Below, piece after piece: positions 40,198-50,271 of a DNA stretch of 64,000 bases. The notes under the pieces are model-generated. The model searched no databases. It was not told the DNA's origin and saw only the letters and a list, made by a program, of their open reading frames with translations. The stretch lies in assembly GCA_016916535.1 (NCBI GenBank), contig CP070278.1, positions 1 through 64,000 on the forward strand, given 5' to 3'. The position numbers and the translations under genes were made by a program. This stretch comes from Dysgonomonadaceae bacterium zrk40 (GTDB lineage Bacteria > Bacteroidota > Bacteroidia > Bacteroidales > Dysgonomonadaceae). How positions within the stretch are numbered: position 1 is the stretch's first letter; the number at the start of each line of letters is the position of its first letter.

Positions 40198-41526
40198 TTA
40201 CTGGCGCACGGCCTTGACGTCGTCCTCGGTCACGGCCGGAGCGGAGTTGCCCCAGGCGCTGCGCAGGAAGGTTGCCAGCGTCGCGATATCGGCATCCGAC
40301 AGCCGGTCACCGAAGGCCGGCATTTCCAGCCGTTCCGGTCGCCCGGCAGTCGAGGGCAGCGCGGCGCCGTGGAGAATGACCTCGGTCAGACCCTTGGTCG
40401 TCGACGCCGTCACCAGCGAATTGCCCTTCAGCGCCGGGAACACGCCGGGCGCGCCGCGGCCGTCCGGCATGTGACAGGCATTGCAGTTGTTGAGATAGAG
40501 CAGCTCGCCGTCCGAAAGGTTTTCGGCCGATTTCAGCTTCGCCGTCGTCGGATCGTCGGCGGCATCGAGCCGGTCCGTCGTCCGCTCATCTGGCACGGGC
40601 TGCGGGTCGGGCGTGACATCCGAGATCGCGCGGAGATAGCCGACCATCGCATCGGCATCCTCATCCTTCATGTATTGAAGGGATTCGCCGACCACGAGCT
40701 GCATCTCGCCGACCACGGCCGAATGGGCATTGCGGCCGGTGGTGAGATAGCCCTTCAGGTCCGCGTCGGTCCAGGTCTGCAGCGCGGATTCCGCTGTGCG
40801 CAGGTCGGGCGCGGTCCAGCCGTCGATCTCGCCGCCCGTCAGGAAGGCGGGGTTGTCGGCATTGGTGCCGTCCTGCGCCATGATCATGTTGCGCGGGCTG
40901 TGGCAGGCCGCGCAGTGACCAAGCGCCTGCACCAGATAGGCCCCGCGCTCAAGCTGGTCGCTTTCGCGAGCCGCGTCATCCGACCGGAAGCCGGGCTTGC
41001 CGAGCGCCGCCCAGTTCCACAGACGAATGCCCCAGCGCTGGTTGAACGGGAAGTCGAGCGCGGTCTCCTTAACCGGATTGTCGACCGCCGCGACATCGTT
41101 GTGGATGTAGCTCCAGATCGCCCGGATATCCTCCTCCTTCATATGCCGGTAGTTCTCGTAGGGCATGGCCGGATAGAGGTGCACGCCGCCGGGCGCGATG
41201 CCGTCGACGAGCGCGGCATGGAACTGGTCGTAGGTCCAGCCGCCGATGCCGGTTTCCTCATCGGGGGTGATGTTGCTCGACCAGATCGTGCCCATCGGGC
41301 TTTCGATCGGTCGACCGCCGGCAAAGGGTTCGCCGCCCTCTGCCGTGTGACAGGCCTGACAGTCGGCCATCTGGGTGACGTACTGGCCCTCGCCGGGCGC
41401 CGGCTCCGAGTCGGCCGCCAGTTTGGCATCCGGCTTGGTGAGGGACGGCGGCACAAAGATGATCGCGGCGAGCGCCACGACGCCGATAACGATCAGCGCA
41501 AGGATGATGCGAAAAAAGGTTTTCAT
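40198..41526 (-). CDS. Triheme cytochrome c subunit of a membrane-bound dehydrogenase
   Basis: ATG 41526 after GAGGAG is preferred to a GTG at 41535. The 442-residue protein has an N-terminal TM anchor (TFFRIILALIVIGVVALAAI) and three CxxCH heme sites: DCQACH, HCAACH and NCNACH. Three cytochrome c domains on one anchored chain are typical of the cytochrome subunit of gluconate, sorbitol or alcohol dehydrogenases. It passes electrons from the flavoprotein to quinone or oxidase. It follows the GMC gene by 12 bp. Confidence 0.93.
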   Translation of the reverse strand: MKTFFRIILALIVIGVVALAAIIFVPPSLTKPDAKLAADSEPAPGEGQYVTQMADCQACHTAEGGEPFAGGRPIESPMGTIWSSNITPDEETGIGGWTYDQFHAALVDGIAPGGVHLYPAMPYENYRHMKEEDIRAIWSYIHNDVAAVDNPVKETALDFPFNQRWGIRLWNWAALGKPGFRSDDAARESDQLERGAYLVQALGHCAACHSPRNMIMAQDGTNADNPAFLTGGEIDGWTAPDLRTAESALQTWTDADLKGYLTTGRNAHSAVVGEMQLVVGESLQYMKDEDADAMVGYLRAISDVTPDPQPVPDERTTDRLDAADDPTTAKLKSAENLSDGELLYLNNCNACHMPDGRGAPGVFPALKGNSLVTASTTKGLTEVILHGAALPSTAGRPERLEMPAFGDRLSDADIATLATFLRSAWGNSAPAVTEDDVKAVRQ

Positions 41527-41538
41527 GAACCGCACTCC

Positions 41539-43311
41539 TCACATCAATGGCCGGGGGTTGGGCAGGTAGTCCTTGCGCAATGCCTCCAGCGCCCAGTAGG
41601 CGAGGCCGCCGACCGCGCCGGTAGGGTTATACTGGATGTTCTGCGGGAAGGCAGAAGCGCCCATGACCCAGACATTGTGACAGTCCCAGCTCTGGAGATA
41701 GCGGTTGATCGCCGAGGTCTTCGGGTCGGTGCCCATGATCGCGCCGCCAACATTGTGGGTCGACTGGTAGGGGCGCACGTCATATTGCGCGCCATCGCCC
41801 TTGTAGCCCGAGGCCATGGCATCCGGGTTCAAAGTCTCGGCGATCTCCTCGATCCTGGCCTTCATGAACTGGGTCATCCTGATGTCGTTGTCCTTCCAGT
41901 CGAAGGTCATGCGCATCAGAGGACGGCCGTGGCGGTCCTTGTAGGTCGGGTCGAGGTCGAGACAGGTGTCGCGATAGGCCATGTTCGAGCCATGCGAGCC
42001 GATCGAGAGACTATGGCCGTACCATTCACCGACGGCCTCCTTCCAGCCCGCGCCCCAGGCCGGCGTGCCCGGCGGCAGCGCCATCTGCTGGATCGGACGA
42101 CCGCCGGTATGACCGGCGGTGATGTAGCTGCCGCCGATGAAGCCTTCCTTGCCGAAATCGATCTGCGACATCGAGAAATCGTCGATCGACATGCCGCCGG
42201 CCCCGGTGCCCACGAACGGATTGAAAACCTTGTCCCTGAACCAGAGGCTTGTGCCGCCGGTCATCTGATAGGAATAGTTCCGTCCGACCACGCCCTCGCC
42301 GGTATCGGGATTGTAGGGCTCGCCGATCTCGGAGAGCAGCAGAAGATGGACATTGTGCAGCGAATAGGCGCAGACCAGCACGAGATCGGCCGGCTGGAAC
42401 ACTTCCTCGCCGGTCTTCTCGTCGAAATAGGTGACGCCCGTGGCGGTCTTGCCATCGGCGGCCTTTTCGATCTTCAGCACCTCCGAGCGGGTCATGTAGC
42501 TGAAATTCGGCTTGCGTTTCAGCGCATCGAGAATGCAGACCTGCGGCGATGACTTGGAATAATTGTTGCAGCCGAAACGCTCGCAGTAGCCGCAGTAATT
42601 GCACGGCCCAAGCTGCATGCCGTAATCATTGGTATACTGGATCGAGGCATTGGCCGCGGGACGCGGGAACGGATGGTAGCCCATCTTGCGGGCGGCCTCC
42701 GCGAACAGCTCCGAATCCCAGGTGTTCTTCAAGGGCGGCATCGGATACTCGGCCGAGCGCGGCGCCTCGAACGGGTTGCCGCCCTCCTGGATCTCGCCAT
42801 TGATATTGCCCGCCTTGCCGGCAATGCCGGCGACGCTTTCGAACTTGGTCATGTGCGGCTCCAGCTCCTCCGCCGTCACGCCCCAGTCCTGAAGCTGCAT
42901 GTTTTCCGGAATGATATCGGCGCCGAAGGTCTCCTCGACATAGGAGCGCAGCCGGTATTCGACCGCCTGCGGCCGCCAGTTCTGGCCGTTCCAGTGAACG
43001 CCGGCCCCGCCGACGCCGTCGCCCGGCAGGAACGAGCCGAGATGACGGTAGGGAAGCGCCGTCTCAGCCGTGTTGTGGCGCACGGTCAGCGTGGAGTTCA
43101 CCGGCTTTTGCATCAGGTCGTAGCGGACGGCGTATTTCAGTTCGTCGAAAATGTTGGGATACTGGAAATCGGGCACCGTGCTGCGGTCGTCGCCGCGTTC
43201 GAGCGCGAGGATTTCGAGCCCCTCATTCGCGAGCTCCATGCCCATGATCGCCCCGGTCCAGCCGAGCCCGATGATGACGACGTCTTTTTTGGGATCTGTT
43301 CTCGTTGCCAT
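41539..43311 (-). CDS. GMC-family FAD dehydrogenase, large subunit (gluconate 2-dehydrogenase type)
   Basis: The 590-residue flavoprotein starts with DVVIIGLGWTGAIMGMELAN (FAD-binding GxGxxG). A cysteine-rich segment (GPCNYCGYCERFGCNNYSKS) could hold an iron-sulphur cluster as in fungal-type relatives. It ends with the GMC histidine region QSTHNVGGAIMG and NPTGAVGGLAYWALEAL. It oxidises a sugar or sugar acid in the periplasm and passes electrons to the triheme cytochrome. It has no export signal of its own and is probably carried out by the Tat-signal partner encoded 3 bp upstream. Confidence 0.92.
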   Translation of the reverse strand: MATRTDPKKDVVIIGLGWTGAIMGMELANEGLEILALERGDDRSTVPDFQYPNIFDELKYAVRYDLMQKPVNSTLTVRHNTAETALPYRHLGSFLPGDGVGGAGVHWNGQNWRPQAVEYRLRSYVEETFGADIIPENMQLQDWGVTAEELEPHMTKFESVAGIAGKAGNINGEIQEGGNPFEAPRSAEYPMPPLKNTWDSELFAEAARKMGYHPFPRPAANASIQYTNDYGMQLGPCNYCGYCERFGCNNYSKSSPQVCILDALKRKPNFSYMTRSEVLKIEKAADGKTATGVTYFDEKTGEEVFQPADLVLVCAYSLHNVHLLLLSEIGEPYNPDTGEGVVGRNYSYQMTGGTSLWFRDKVFNPFVGTGAGGMSIDDFSMSQIDFGKEGFIGGSYITAGHTGGRPIQQMALPPGTPAWGAGWKEAVGEWYGHSLSIGSHGSNMAYRDTCLDLDPTYKDRHGRPLMRMTFDWKDNDIRMTQFMKARIEEIAETLNPDAMASGYKGDGAQYDVRPYQSTHNVGGAIMGTDPKTSAINRYLQSWDCHNVWVMGASAFPQNIQYNPTGAVGGLAYWALEALRKDYLPNPRPLM

Positions 43312-43314
43312 GAT

Positions 43315-44022
43315 CTACGCCCTGTCTCCGTTGATCGCCACGGGGCCGAGCGGATATCGCGCGTTCTCGCGGCCCGGCCAGGAGGTGAAGGCGCCGCGCG
43401 CGCCGGGAAAGCCGACATAGACCCAGGCCTGCATATCGTGATTGCCGCCATAGGACGGATCGGCGAAATAGCCCTCCTTGGTGTTGGCGAGCAGGAACTG
43501 GAAGAAATCGCGCAGCTCGGGGGCGAGCCCCACCTCCCCCTTCTGCAGCGATGTCAGCGCGGCATCCTGCTTTGCCGCTTCGAGATTTTCGAAACGGTCG
43601 CCATGCGTCTGGCTGCACCAGTCCTGAAAGACGGGAATCGCCTGGCGGTAGATTTCCGCCGGCGTCAGCGGGCTCTGGAAACCGAGCGTGGGATTGGCGG
43701 CGGGATCAAACGGCCCCTGCATGTACCAGGTGGCGGCCTTGCCGAAATTGCCTGCGAGCTGCCGGTCGATGAAGACCGGCACCCGACAGTCGATCGCTCC
43801 CGGGCCATTGCCGCCGGAGGGAATGAGGCGATCGCAGGCAGCCATCACGAACGCCCATTCGGCTTCGTTGAAATAGACCCGCTCATACTGATCGAGCGGC
43901 GGCGGGGCTTCCTTTTCGGGCGCTTGTGCCTTCACCGCACCGGCAAGCGAAGCAATCGCCACCCCCGCGGCGCTCCCCTTGAGGAACCCGCGCCGGGATG
44001 GACGTCCTGGCATATCTCTCAT
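43315..44022 (-). CDS. Gluconate 2-dehydrogenase subunit 3 family protein with Tat signal
   Basis: ATG 44022 follows GAGGGAGAC. The 235 residues begin with a twin-arginine signal (SRRGFLKGSAAGVAIASLAG) and continue with the small-subunit domain: YFNEAEWAFVMAACDRLIPS, GNGPGAIDCRVPVFIDRQLA and FLLANTKEGYFADPSYGGNH. The small subunit stabilises the GMC flavoprotein and provides its export ticket. It is the first gene of this three-gene operon. Confidence 0.92.
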   Translation of the reverse strand: MRDMPGRPSRRGFLKGSAAGVAIASLAGAVKAQAPEKEAPPPLDQYERVYFNEAEWAFVMAACDRLIPSGGNGPGAIDCRVPVFIDRQLAGNFGKAATWYMQGPFDPAANPTLGFQSPLTPAEIYRQAIPVFQDWCSQTHGDRFENLEAAKQDAALTSLQKGEVGLAPELRDFFQFLLANTKEGYFADPSYGGNHDMQAWVYVGFPGARGAFTSWPGRENARYPLGPVAINGDRA

Positions 44023-44300
44023 GATGTCTCCCTCTCGCCGGCTGGCACCGGCCTTTTCACCTCGCCGGCGCACGCTATCATTGATCTTGCAGGAAGCAGC
44101 GGCTTAATGACGTCCGGACCGGGTCGAGCCGGACCGGACACGCGCGTCTGTCTTGGACGACAGACGAACAACGCCAGACTCTTTCATTTTGTTCCGTGTC
44201 CGCCGCCAAAAAATCTTTCGGCAGTCGAAGGCGCGAAGAACAGCCGCAACAGGATCGAACCCCTGTTGCGGGCCTGCCGGGCATGATCCGGGCGGCGGGG

Positions 44301-46682
44301 TTACGCCGCCCGTTCAGTGGTCCGTTCTTCCTCCCACGCGCCACCCGGGTAATATCGCGTTGTGATCCGCCCGTCCTTCAAGGCTAACAGATGCAGCCAG
44401 CGATTGTCGAACAGCGCCTTGACTTCAGGGTGCGCCTCGAGGATGCGGCTGATCTCCCGCTCTGGAGCCTCGATCAGCACCGACAGCCTCAGCGGCGTGT
44501 GTTCCAGGCTTTCGCCATTGTGGAGGGTCTGCCACGGAAGACCGGGCCGCAGGCGGCCGCCATTGCCCTCAACAACGCCGATGCCGCCGACCACGTTATG
44601 GATGAGCTTGTTGCCGCCGCCGAAAACCTCCGGCGCAACGCTCGAGCCATAATATTGCAGGCTGATCCAGCTCGCGACGACGACAGGCGCGGTCAGGATC
44701 AGCTCCAGCGTCCTGAAGTCCTCGTCCGCCCGCCAGTCATAGCTGTGCAGAAAGGCCCGTCCGTCAAGGTTGGCCCCGGCCGTCACATGGCGCGGCGCGG
44801 CGATGAAGGCGGCACATCCGGCAAGGCCCCATTCGGGCCTGATCTCCGACCAGTCGGCGGCCCTTGCCGAAATCGACTTGGCGCTGGCGCCCGGCAGGCG
44901 GATGGCCCTTTCGGCGCGCGCCTGCGCGCACGCGCGCTGCAGCCATGTCCGAACAGATCCCATCTCGTCCTTTGCCGACGGACAATCTCCGTCGAACACC
45001 GTGATCTCGTCCGTCGTCGTATCATGCAAGGCGGCAACAAAATGGGTATCCTCCGGCAGGTCGATGCCATGTCCTGGCAGGCCGGCGCGGGTCTCGTCAT
45101 CGTTCAGCAGGCCGGCCAGCAGCCTTGCCGAGACTTCGCCCGAATAGCCGCCGCAGGCGCCGCAGTGATAGGCGCTCCTGTGCGGATTGTTCGTGACGTT
45201 GGCGCCATGGCCGACCAGCAGAACCGTTTGGGCGTGCCCGCGCGTCAGGCTCATCGCCTTCAAGACTGCGGCGGCCGTGGCGGCCTTCGCCTCCGCAGTG
45301 AGTTCAGGGTCCAGTTTCGGCGCGGAGTGGCAGCAAGCAGGCCCCCTGCCGCCAAGACCAAGCGTATCCTTCATCAGCTTGCCGGCATAGAACAGTCCGG
45401 CCGCCTCCACATAGGCAAAGGAGGAGACCGCCGCCTGCCGGAACCGACCGAGGGCCCGGATCGTCCGCGCCTTGATGCGGGTCTTGTTTTCGCTCTCGGC
45501 TGTGCCACGGCCGGTCGACTGCAGGGCGGGTTTCAGCAACACCGGCAGATGGTTTTCCACGATGTCCGAACCATGGTCCCGGTGGGCTACCGACAGACCG
45601 AAAAAGCCCGCGAAGCCCAGCGTTTCGATATCCGGGCTCTGGTTTTCCAGCGCTCGCCGGAAGATTTCCGAGCGCACGTCGATGCAGAACGCGGCCTGCA
45701 GGACCGGGCGGTTCCGGGCCTGCGGCTTTGCAGCGGCAAGATTGTTGGCAAGGGACCGAAGATAAGCCCTCTCCGAAGCGTCCTGCAGGATCTCGTCAAC
45801 CGCCTGTTCACGCGTGGGCGCAAGCGGCGCGGCATAAAGCGCAAGCGTCGCCCGCCACCGCTCCGTCAGCTCCGGATACCGGCCCAGCAGCGCGTCTTCC
45901 CAGATCAGCCGGATGGCCAGCAGGTCCCCCAGCGTCTCGTCGGATGTACCCTCCTGTTCGGCGCGCCACAGCAGCCAGCGCGCATGCTGCGCCCAGCCGC
46001 CGAGGTCCGTGATCAGCCGGTGGAAGAGAAACTCCGCCGCCTGCGGGCTGATCGCCAGCCGGCCGCACGCCTTGAGGATCGACTGTTCCGGCGTATCGGG
46101 CGCTGCGGACACATGCGCGCAGAAGCCTGACAGTCCGGCAATTTCCGGCGTCAGATCCCGGCTCGCCCAGGTCCGCCAGGCAGCGAATGCCCGCTGGTTA
46201 GGCGCAGGCGACCAGAGCGCCTGCCCGCGATCGAAATAGCCGGCGGCCCACAGTCCGATCGTCTTTTCGATGATCGCCGGCCAGTCGATGCCGGAAAGCT
46301 CGGCGGCCAGATCGGCAATCGTCGGCACGGGCCTCGGCAATGGCCGCTCCCGCATCGCCATTTCCTTCAGATGCGCGAGGTTGGCGGGTTTGTCTGCGGC
46401 CGGGTTCGCCTGAAGCGCCGCGACGAGGTCTTCATCGCGGATGCGGCCCGAGACGATGGAGGCCTGGTACACGCGCCTCGTCTGGGTGAGGCTCACGCCT
46501 GCGCAGCGCGAAAGACGTGTGGATGCCAATGCGAATTCCTGGCCGGCCTGGCCGAGGAGCGGGTTGACCGCAACGGTCGCTTCCAGCGGGAACGCCGGCG
46601 GCACGGCCCGGATCGCCCGCATGCCGGCATCGAGAATGTCCGTCGCCTCCAGCGGGGCGAGATAGCCTTGATCGATAAACAT
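44301..46682 (-). CDS. dabA: Inorganic carbon pump subunit DabA (DUF2309/UPF0753)
   Basis: ATG 46682 follows AGAGGAATT; the product is 793 residues. The beta-carbonic-anhydrase-like zinc site is visible as AAFCIDVRSEIFRR (Cys and Asp) and later GHGANVTNNPHRSAYHCGAC (His and Cys). The N-terminus LEATVAVNPLLGQAGQEF is typical of the family. DabA binds CO2 and, with the DabB proton channel, converts it vectorially to bicarbonate in the cytoplasm. The dabB stop lies 11 bp before its start. Confidence 0.92.
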   Translation of the reverse strand: MFIDQGYLAPLEATDILDAGMRAIRAVPPAFPLEATVAVNPLLGQAGQEFALASTRLSRCAGVSLTQTRRVYQASIVSGRIRDEDLVAALQANPAADKPANLAHLKEMAMRERPLPRPVPTIADLAAELSGIDWPAIIEKTIGLWAAGYFDRGQALWSPAPNQRAFAAWRTWASRDLTPEIAGLSGFCAHVSAAPDTPEQSILKACGRLAISPQAAEFLFHRLITDLGGWAQHARWLLWRAEQEGTSDETLGDLLAIRLIWEDALLGRYPELTERWRATLALYAAPLAPTREQAVDEILQDASERAYLRSLANNLAAAKPQARNRPVLQAAFCIDVRSEIFRRALENQSPDIETLGFAGFFGLSVAHRDHGSDIVENHLPVLLKPALQSTGRGTAESENKTRIKARTIRALGRFRQAAVSSFAYVEAAGLFYAGKLMKDTLGLGGRGPACCHSAPKLDPELTAEAKAATAAAVLKAMSLTRGHAQTVLLVGHGANVTNNPHRSAYHCGACGGYSGEVSARLLAGLLNDDETRAGLPGHGIDLPEDTHFVAALHDTTTDEITVFDGDCPSAKDEMGSVRTWLQRACAQARAERAIRLPGASAKSISARAADWSEIRPEWGLAGCAAFIAAPRHVTAGANLDGRAFLHSYDWRADEDFRTLELILTAPVVVASWISLQYYGSSVAPEVFGGGNKLIHNVVGGIGVVEGNGGRLRPGLPWQTLHNGESLEHTPLRLSVLIEAPEREISRILEAHPEVKALFDNRWLHLLALKDGRITTRYYPGGAWEEERTTERAA

Positions 46683-46693
46683 TGGAATTCCTC

Positions 46694-48259
46694 TCACTGT
46701 CTGGATTTTGCAAGCCGATAGCCGCCGATAAAGCGGTCAAGCAGCGCGTTCAGATAAAGGCCGTTCGCGATATGGACCCTGAGCCCTGCCATGGACGGGT
46801 GGTGCGCCCAGAGCGGGAACACCGCCTGGGCAAAGGCGACAAGGCCAAAGGACACGACCGCCAGCGTGATCAACGCCCATTCAAGCGGGCCCGCGACCGG
46901 CGCATGAGGCAGGCTTGCCCCCCACATCAGCTTCGCAACCTGCTGGAAGGTGAAATAGGCCAGCGCGACGAAGAGCGCCGAAAGCGATGTCCGCCATGTG
47001 AGGTCGGCGGGCGCGGCGTCGGCCAGCCCCTGGGCCACCAGATAGGCAACGCCGAAGATCAGCATCGCGCCGATGGCGAGCGCCTGCGGCGTTTTCGGAC
47101 CCGCCGCCAGCGAGAAGGCGACGGACACGAGGCCGTAGAGGACCAGCGCGATGGCGAAGGAGCGCAGGACGTTTGCAACGCTCGGAATGGCGATCGGACC
47201 CGGCCGACGGAGGTTCGCGACCGCAGCGACGGCCCCGCCCGACGACAGGAAGGCATGCGCCTTGTAGAGCGAGTGGGCGACAATATGCAGAAGCGCCAGC
47301 GGCCACAGGCCGAGACTGCATTGCAGCAGCATGAAGCCCATCTGCGAGATCGTCGACCAGGCGAGCGCCGTCTTGACCGCGCTCTGCGTCAGCATCACCA
47401 CTGCGCCGAAAAGCGCGGTCAGTCCACCGAGGGCAACAATCATGCCCATGGCGCCGGGGCTCGCCTGCACGAGATCGGCCGTGCGGATCAGCAAGAAGCC
47501 GCCGGCATTGATGATGCCGGCATGAAGCAGGGCGGAAACCGGCGTCGGCGCCTCCATGACCTCGGTCAGCCAGCCGTGCAGCGGGAAGGTTGCCGCCTTC
47601 AGCGCCGCCGCCAGCACGAGGCAGCCGACGGCCAGATGCTCGGCGAATGACAAGTGCGGTCCGATGGCCTGAAACAGTGCGCCGAGTTCGACCGTCCCCG
47701 TGCTGGAAAAAAACAGGGCGGCGGCGCAGAAAAGCGCCACATCGCCGGCGTGCCAGACGAGCGTGAATTTTGCGGCAGCCCGCCTGGCGGCGGGACGCTC
47801 CGGATAAAACAGCAGCAGCTTTTTCAGGCAGATGCCGATAGCGACGAAACCGAGGAAAAGCAGCGTCAGGCTTGCGGACTGGACGAGGAGCTGGACCGCC
47901 GCCAGGGCGGCCAGCATCAGCCCGTGAAACCGGCCCTCCCGCGCTTCGCCATCGAGGTAGCGGCGGGAATAGCGCATTACAACCCAGCCGATGAACGCCA
48001 CCAGGAGCGTCATCGTCACGCTGACGGGATCGAGCCGGACGGCAAGCATGAACGGACCTTCGAAAAGGCGCGCCGTGGAGGGACCGAAGACAAAAAGCTG
48101 CGCCAGACCGGCCAGGGCGAAACCAAAAGCGGCGAGCGCGCTTGCCTCGGCAATCATGGGATACCGTCCCGGGCGGCGGCCGGGACGGGCGATCGAGACG
48201 GCGGCGACAGCCAGCAACACGATTGGCGCCAGCAGGGGCAAGGGAACAAGAAGCGACAT
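46694..48259 (-). CDS. dabB: Proton-conducting NuoL-like subunit DabB
   Basis: The 521-residue membrane protein has 13-14 TM helices with the NuoL/Mrp core: FVAIGICLKKLLLFYPERP, ALKAATFPLHGWLTEVMEAP, TPVSALLHAGIINAGGFLLI and WSTISQMGFMLLQCSLG, plus AHSLYKAHAFLSSGG. Adjacent DabA and absence of other complex I genes identify it as DabB. It couples proton movement to CO2 hydration. It is the first gene of the operon, divergent from a LysR regulator. Confidence 0.92.
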   Translation of the reverse strand: MSLLVPLPLLAPIVLLAVAAVSIARPGRRPGRYPMIAEASALAAFGFALAGLAQLFVFGPSTARLFEGPFMLAVRLDPVSVTMTLLVAFIGWVVMRYSRRYLDGEAREGRFHGLMLAALAAVQLLVQSASLTLLFLGFVAIGICLKKLLLFYPERPAARRAAAKFTLVWHAGDVALFCAAALFFSSTGTVELGALFQAIGPHLSFAEHLAVGCLVLAAALKAATFPLHGWLTEVMEAPTPVSALLHAGIINAGGFLLIRTADLVQASPGAMGMIVALGGLTALFGAVVMLTQSAVKTALAWSTISQMGFMLLQCSLGLWPLALLHIVAHSLYKAHAFLSSGGAVAAVANLRRPGPIAIPSVANVLRSFAIALVLYGLVSVAFSLAAGPKTPQALAIGAMLIFGVAYLVAQGLADAAPADLTWRTSLSALFVALAYFTFQQVAKLMWGASLPHAPVAGPLEWALITLAVVSFGLVAFAQAVFPLWAHHPSMAGLRVHIANGLYLNALLDRFIGGYRLAKSRQ

Positions 48260-48366
48260 CGAAACCTCAGGGGCGATTGAACATGTCGCCGATATAGCGC
48301 CTCGCTTTCATTGAAAAAATTACATATATTCTTCAAAACCGTTCTGTTTTATGAAAGTGAAAGGCG

Positions 48367-49239
48367 TTGAACCTCCACCACCTGAAACTGTTCCGGGCTG
48401 TCGCCCGGGATGGCACGTTGACCGGGGCGGCAAGGGCCCTGAACCTTTCGCAATCGGCCCTGTCGTCCCAGATCAGAACGTTGGAAGCGGCTCTCGGCCA
48501 TGATCTTTTCGAACGGCGCGGCCGGGGGCTGGTGCTGACCGAGGCAGGCCGGATCGCGCTGGACCATGCCGAAGCGATCTTCCGGGCGGCCGAAGACCTG
48601 ACCGCCACGCTGAGGAATACGGGTAGGGCGCGCCGGGCCTTGCGCGTCGGTGCGCTGGCAACGCTTTCCCGAAACTTCCAGATCGGCTTCATCGAGCCTC
48701 TGATCGGCCGTTCCGATGTCGAGGTGGTGCTGCGCTCGGGCGCCCAGCCGGAGCTGTTGCGCGCGCTCGAGGCGCTGTCGATCGATGTCGTGCTCACCAA
48801 CCTCGTGCCGGCGCGTGATGCATCCAGCCCCTATCTGGCGCACGCCCTGTCGGCGCAGACGGTCAGCGTGATTGCGCCGCCGGGCGCAAGCGCGCTTCTG
48901 GGCCGACCCCTTCCCGAAATCCTGTCCTCGCAACCCCTGATTCTGCCGGCGCCGGAATCGGCGCTTCGGGCCTCCTTCGATGCGATGGTGGAACAACGCG
49001 GCATTGCCACAAGGATTGCCGCCGAGGCCGACGACATGGCCATGATCCGCCTGCTGGCGCGCGCCAATGCCGGGCTTGCCGTCATTCCGCCAATTGTCGT
49101 GAGGGACGAGCTGGCCTCCGGTCGTCTCATCGAACTGGGCAGGCTGGAGGACCTGCGCGAGGAATTCTTTGCGATCACCCTTCATCGCCGTTTCCCGAAC
49201 CCGCTGGTTGGCGAATTGATCAACGCCTTCAAGAGCTGA
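48367..49239 (+). CDS. LysR family regulator divergent from dabBA
   Basis: The 290-residue protein starts at TTG 48367 (NLHHLKLFRAVARDGTLTGA); the nearest ATG at 48351 is out of frame. The helix-turn-helix is AARALNLSQSALSSQIRTLE, then ALGHDLFERRGRGLVLTEAG. A LysR effector domain follows. It lies 107 bp from dabB in the opposite direction, the classic LysR arrangement, so it probably controls bicarbonate supply. Whether it senses CO2-related metabolites like CbbR or CmpR is not visible. Confidence 0.9.
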   Translation: MNLHHLKLFRAVARDGTLTGAARALNLSQSALSSQIRTLEAALGHDLFERRGRGLVLTEAGRIALDHAEAIFRAAEDLTATLRNTGRARRALRVGALATLSRNFQIGFIEPLIGRSDVEVVLRSGAQPELLRALEALSIDVVLTNLVPARDASSPYLAHALSAQTVSVIAPPGASALLGRPLPEILSSQPLILPAPESALRASFDAMVEQRGIATRIAAEADDMAMIRLLARANAGLAVIPPIVVRDELASGRLIELGRLEDLREEFFAITLHRRFPNPLVGELINAFKS

Positions 49240-49398
49240 AAAGCGCCGGCAATCGACCCCATGGCGCCGTCAGTGACCCGGCCCGCAAACCCGGAAAATG
49301 CGCGTTCCGGCCGCTTGCCCGTCGTCGCGCACGGAATTCCCTCCTCTTTTTCAAACGGTCCCCTCCCGCGCCGGCCGTTCCGACGCTATAGATTGCCC

Positions 49399-50205
49399 AT
49401 GCAACGCAACCGTTATCATCACCTTGAATGGCTTCACGGCATCGATTTTTTCGAGGCCGCCTTCAGCACGCAGACCTTTACCCGGCATGCGCATGAGGGC
49501 TTTGCGATCGGCGCGATTGCCGAGGGTGCCGGCGGCTATCTCTGTCGCGGCGAAAGCATGGTGCTGCCCGCCGGTTCGCTCTCGCTGATGAACCCGGAAG
49601 AGCCGCATACGGGCCACGCCGCCGCAGAATGCGTGCGCTACAACATGCTCTACGCGTCCGAGACGGCGGTGCGCGCGGTTCTGGGCGTGCGCAGCCTTCG
49701 CGGCTTTGCCGAGGTCGCGCCGCGCGATCGCGGGTTCCGGCTGTCGCAGGCTTTGGCCCGGCTCGCCGCATGCCTCAACAGTGCCCCAACGGCCGATCCT
49801 CGCCTGGCGGCGGAGGAGGCGGTCCATGCGGTTCTGGCCGAAGCCTTCGCGCATTACGGTCGTGCGGACCTGCGCCGGGCGGGAAACGAGCCCGCCGCAA
49901 TCCGCACGCTGCTTGGCTTGATTGCGGAGGGCGTCGCCGCCGGTAAGCCGCTGAACCTCACCGACATGGCGGCCGCCATCGGCCTGAACCCGTCCTATCT
50001 GATCCGCAGCACCGTCCACGCCACCGGTCTGACGCCACACGGCCATGTGTTGCGGGCCCGCCTTAGCCATGCCCGCCGCCTGCTGCTCGACGGCGCGCCC
50101 GCGGTTGACGCGGCGATTGCTGCGGGGTTTTGCGACCAGGCGCACCTGATCCGCCAATTCCGCCGCCATTACGGCGTGACGCCCGGCGCGCTCATCCGAC
50201 ACTGA
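49399..50205 (+). CDS. AraC family regulator with cupin sensor
   Basis: ATG 49399 gives 268 residues. The N-terminal AraC-type cupin reads FSTQTFTRHAHEGFAIGAIA and ESMVLPAGSLSLMNPEEPHT. The C-terminal double helix-turn-helix has LNLTDMAAAIGLNPSYLIRS, then GLTPHGHVLRARLSHARRLL and AAGFCDQAHLIRQFRRHYGV. The combination is common in amino-acid or LysE-export control. A DUF2000 gene follows 66 bp later and may be its target. A decayed copy of its first 20 codons lies at 61159. Confidence 0.9.
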   Translation: MQRNRYHHLEWLHGIDFFEAAFSTQTFTRHAHEGFAIGAIAEGAGGYLCRGESMVLPAGSLSLMNPEEPHTGHAAAECVRYNMLYASETAVRAVLGVRSLRGFAEVAPRDRGFRLSQALARLAACLNSAPTADPRLAAEEAVHAVLAEAFAHYGRADLRRAGNEPAAIRTLLGLIAEGVAAGKPLNLTDMAAAIGLNPSYLIRSTVHATGLTPHGHVLRARLSHARRLLLDGAPAVDAAIAAGFCDQAHLIRQFRRHYGVTPGALIRH

Positions 50206-50271
50206 AAGTCAATTTTATCCAAGACCGGACAGCATTCGGGATGACATGGCGTGGCGCGAAAGGAGACCGCC

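Noticed and set aside
40192-44286. Long plus-strand open frames opposite the cytochrome, GMC and small-subunit genes
   Set aside because: The minus-strand genes have heme, FAD and Tat motifs, whereas the plus-strand frames have none.
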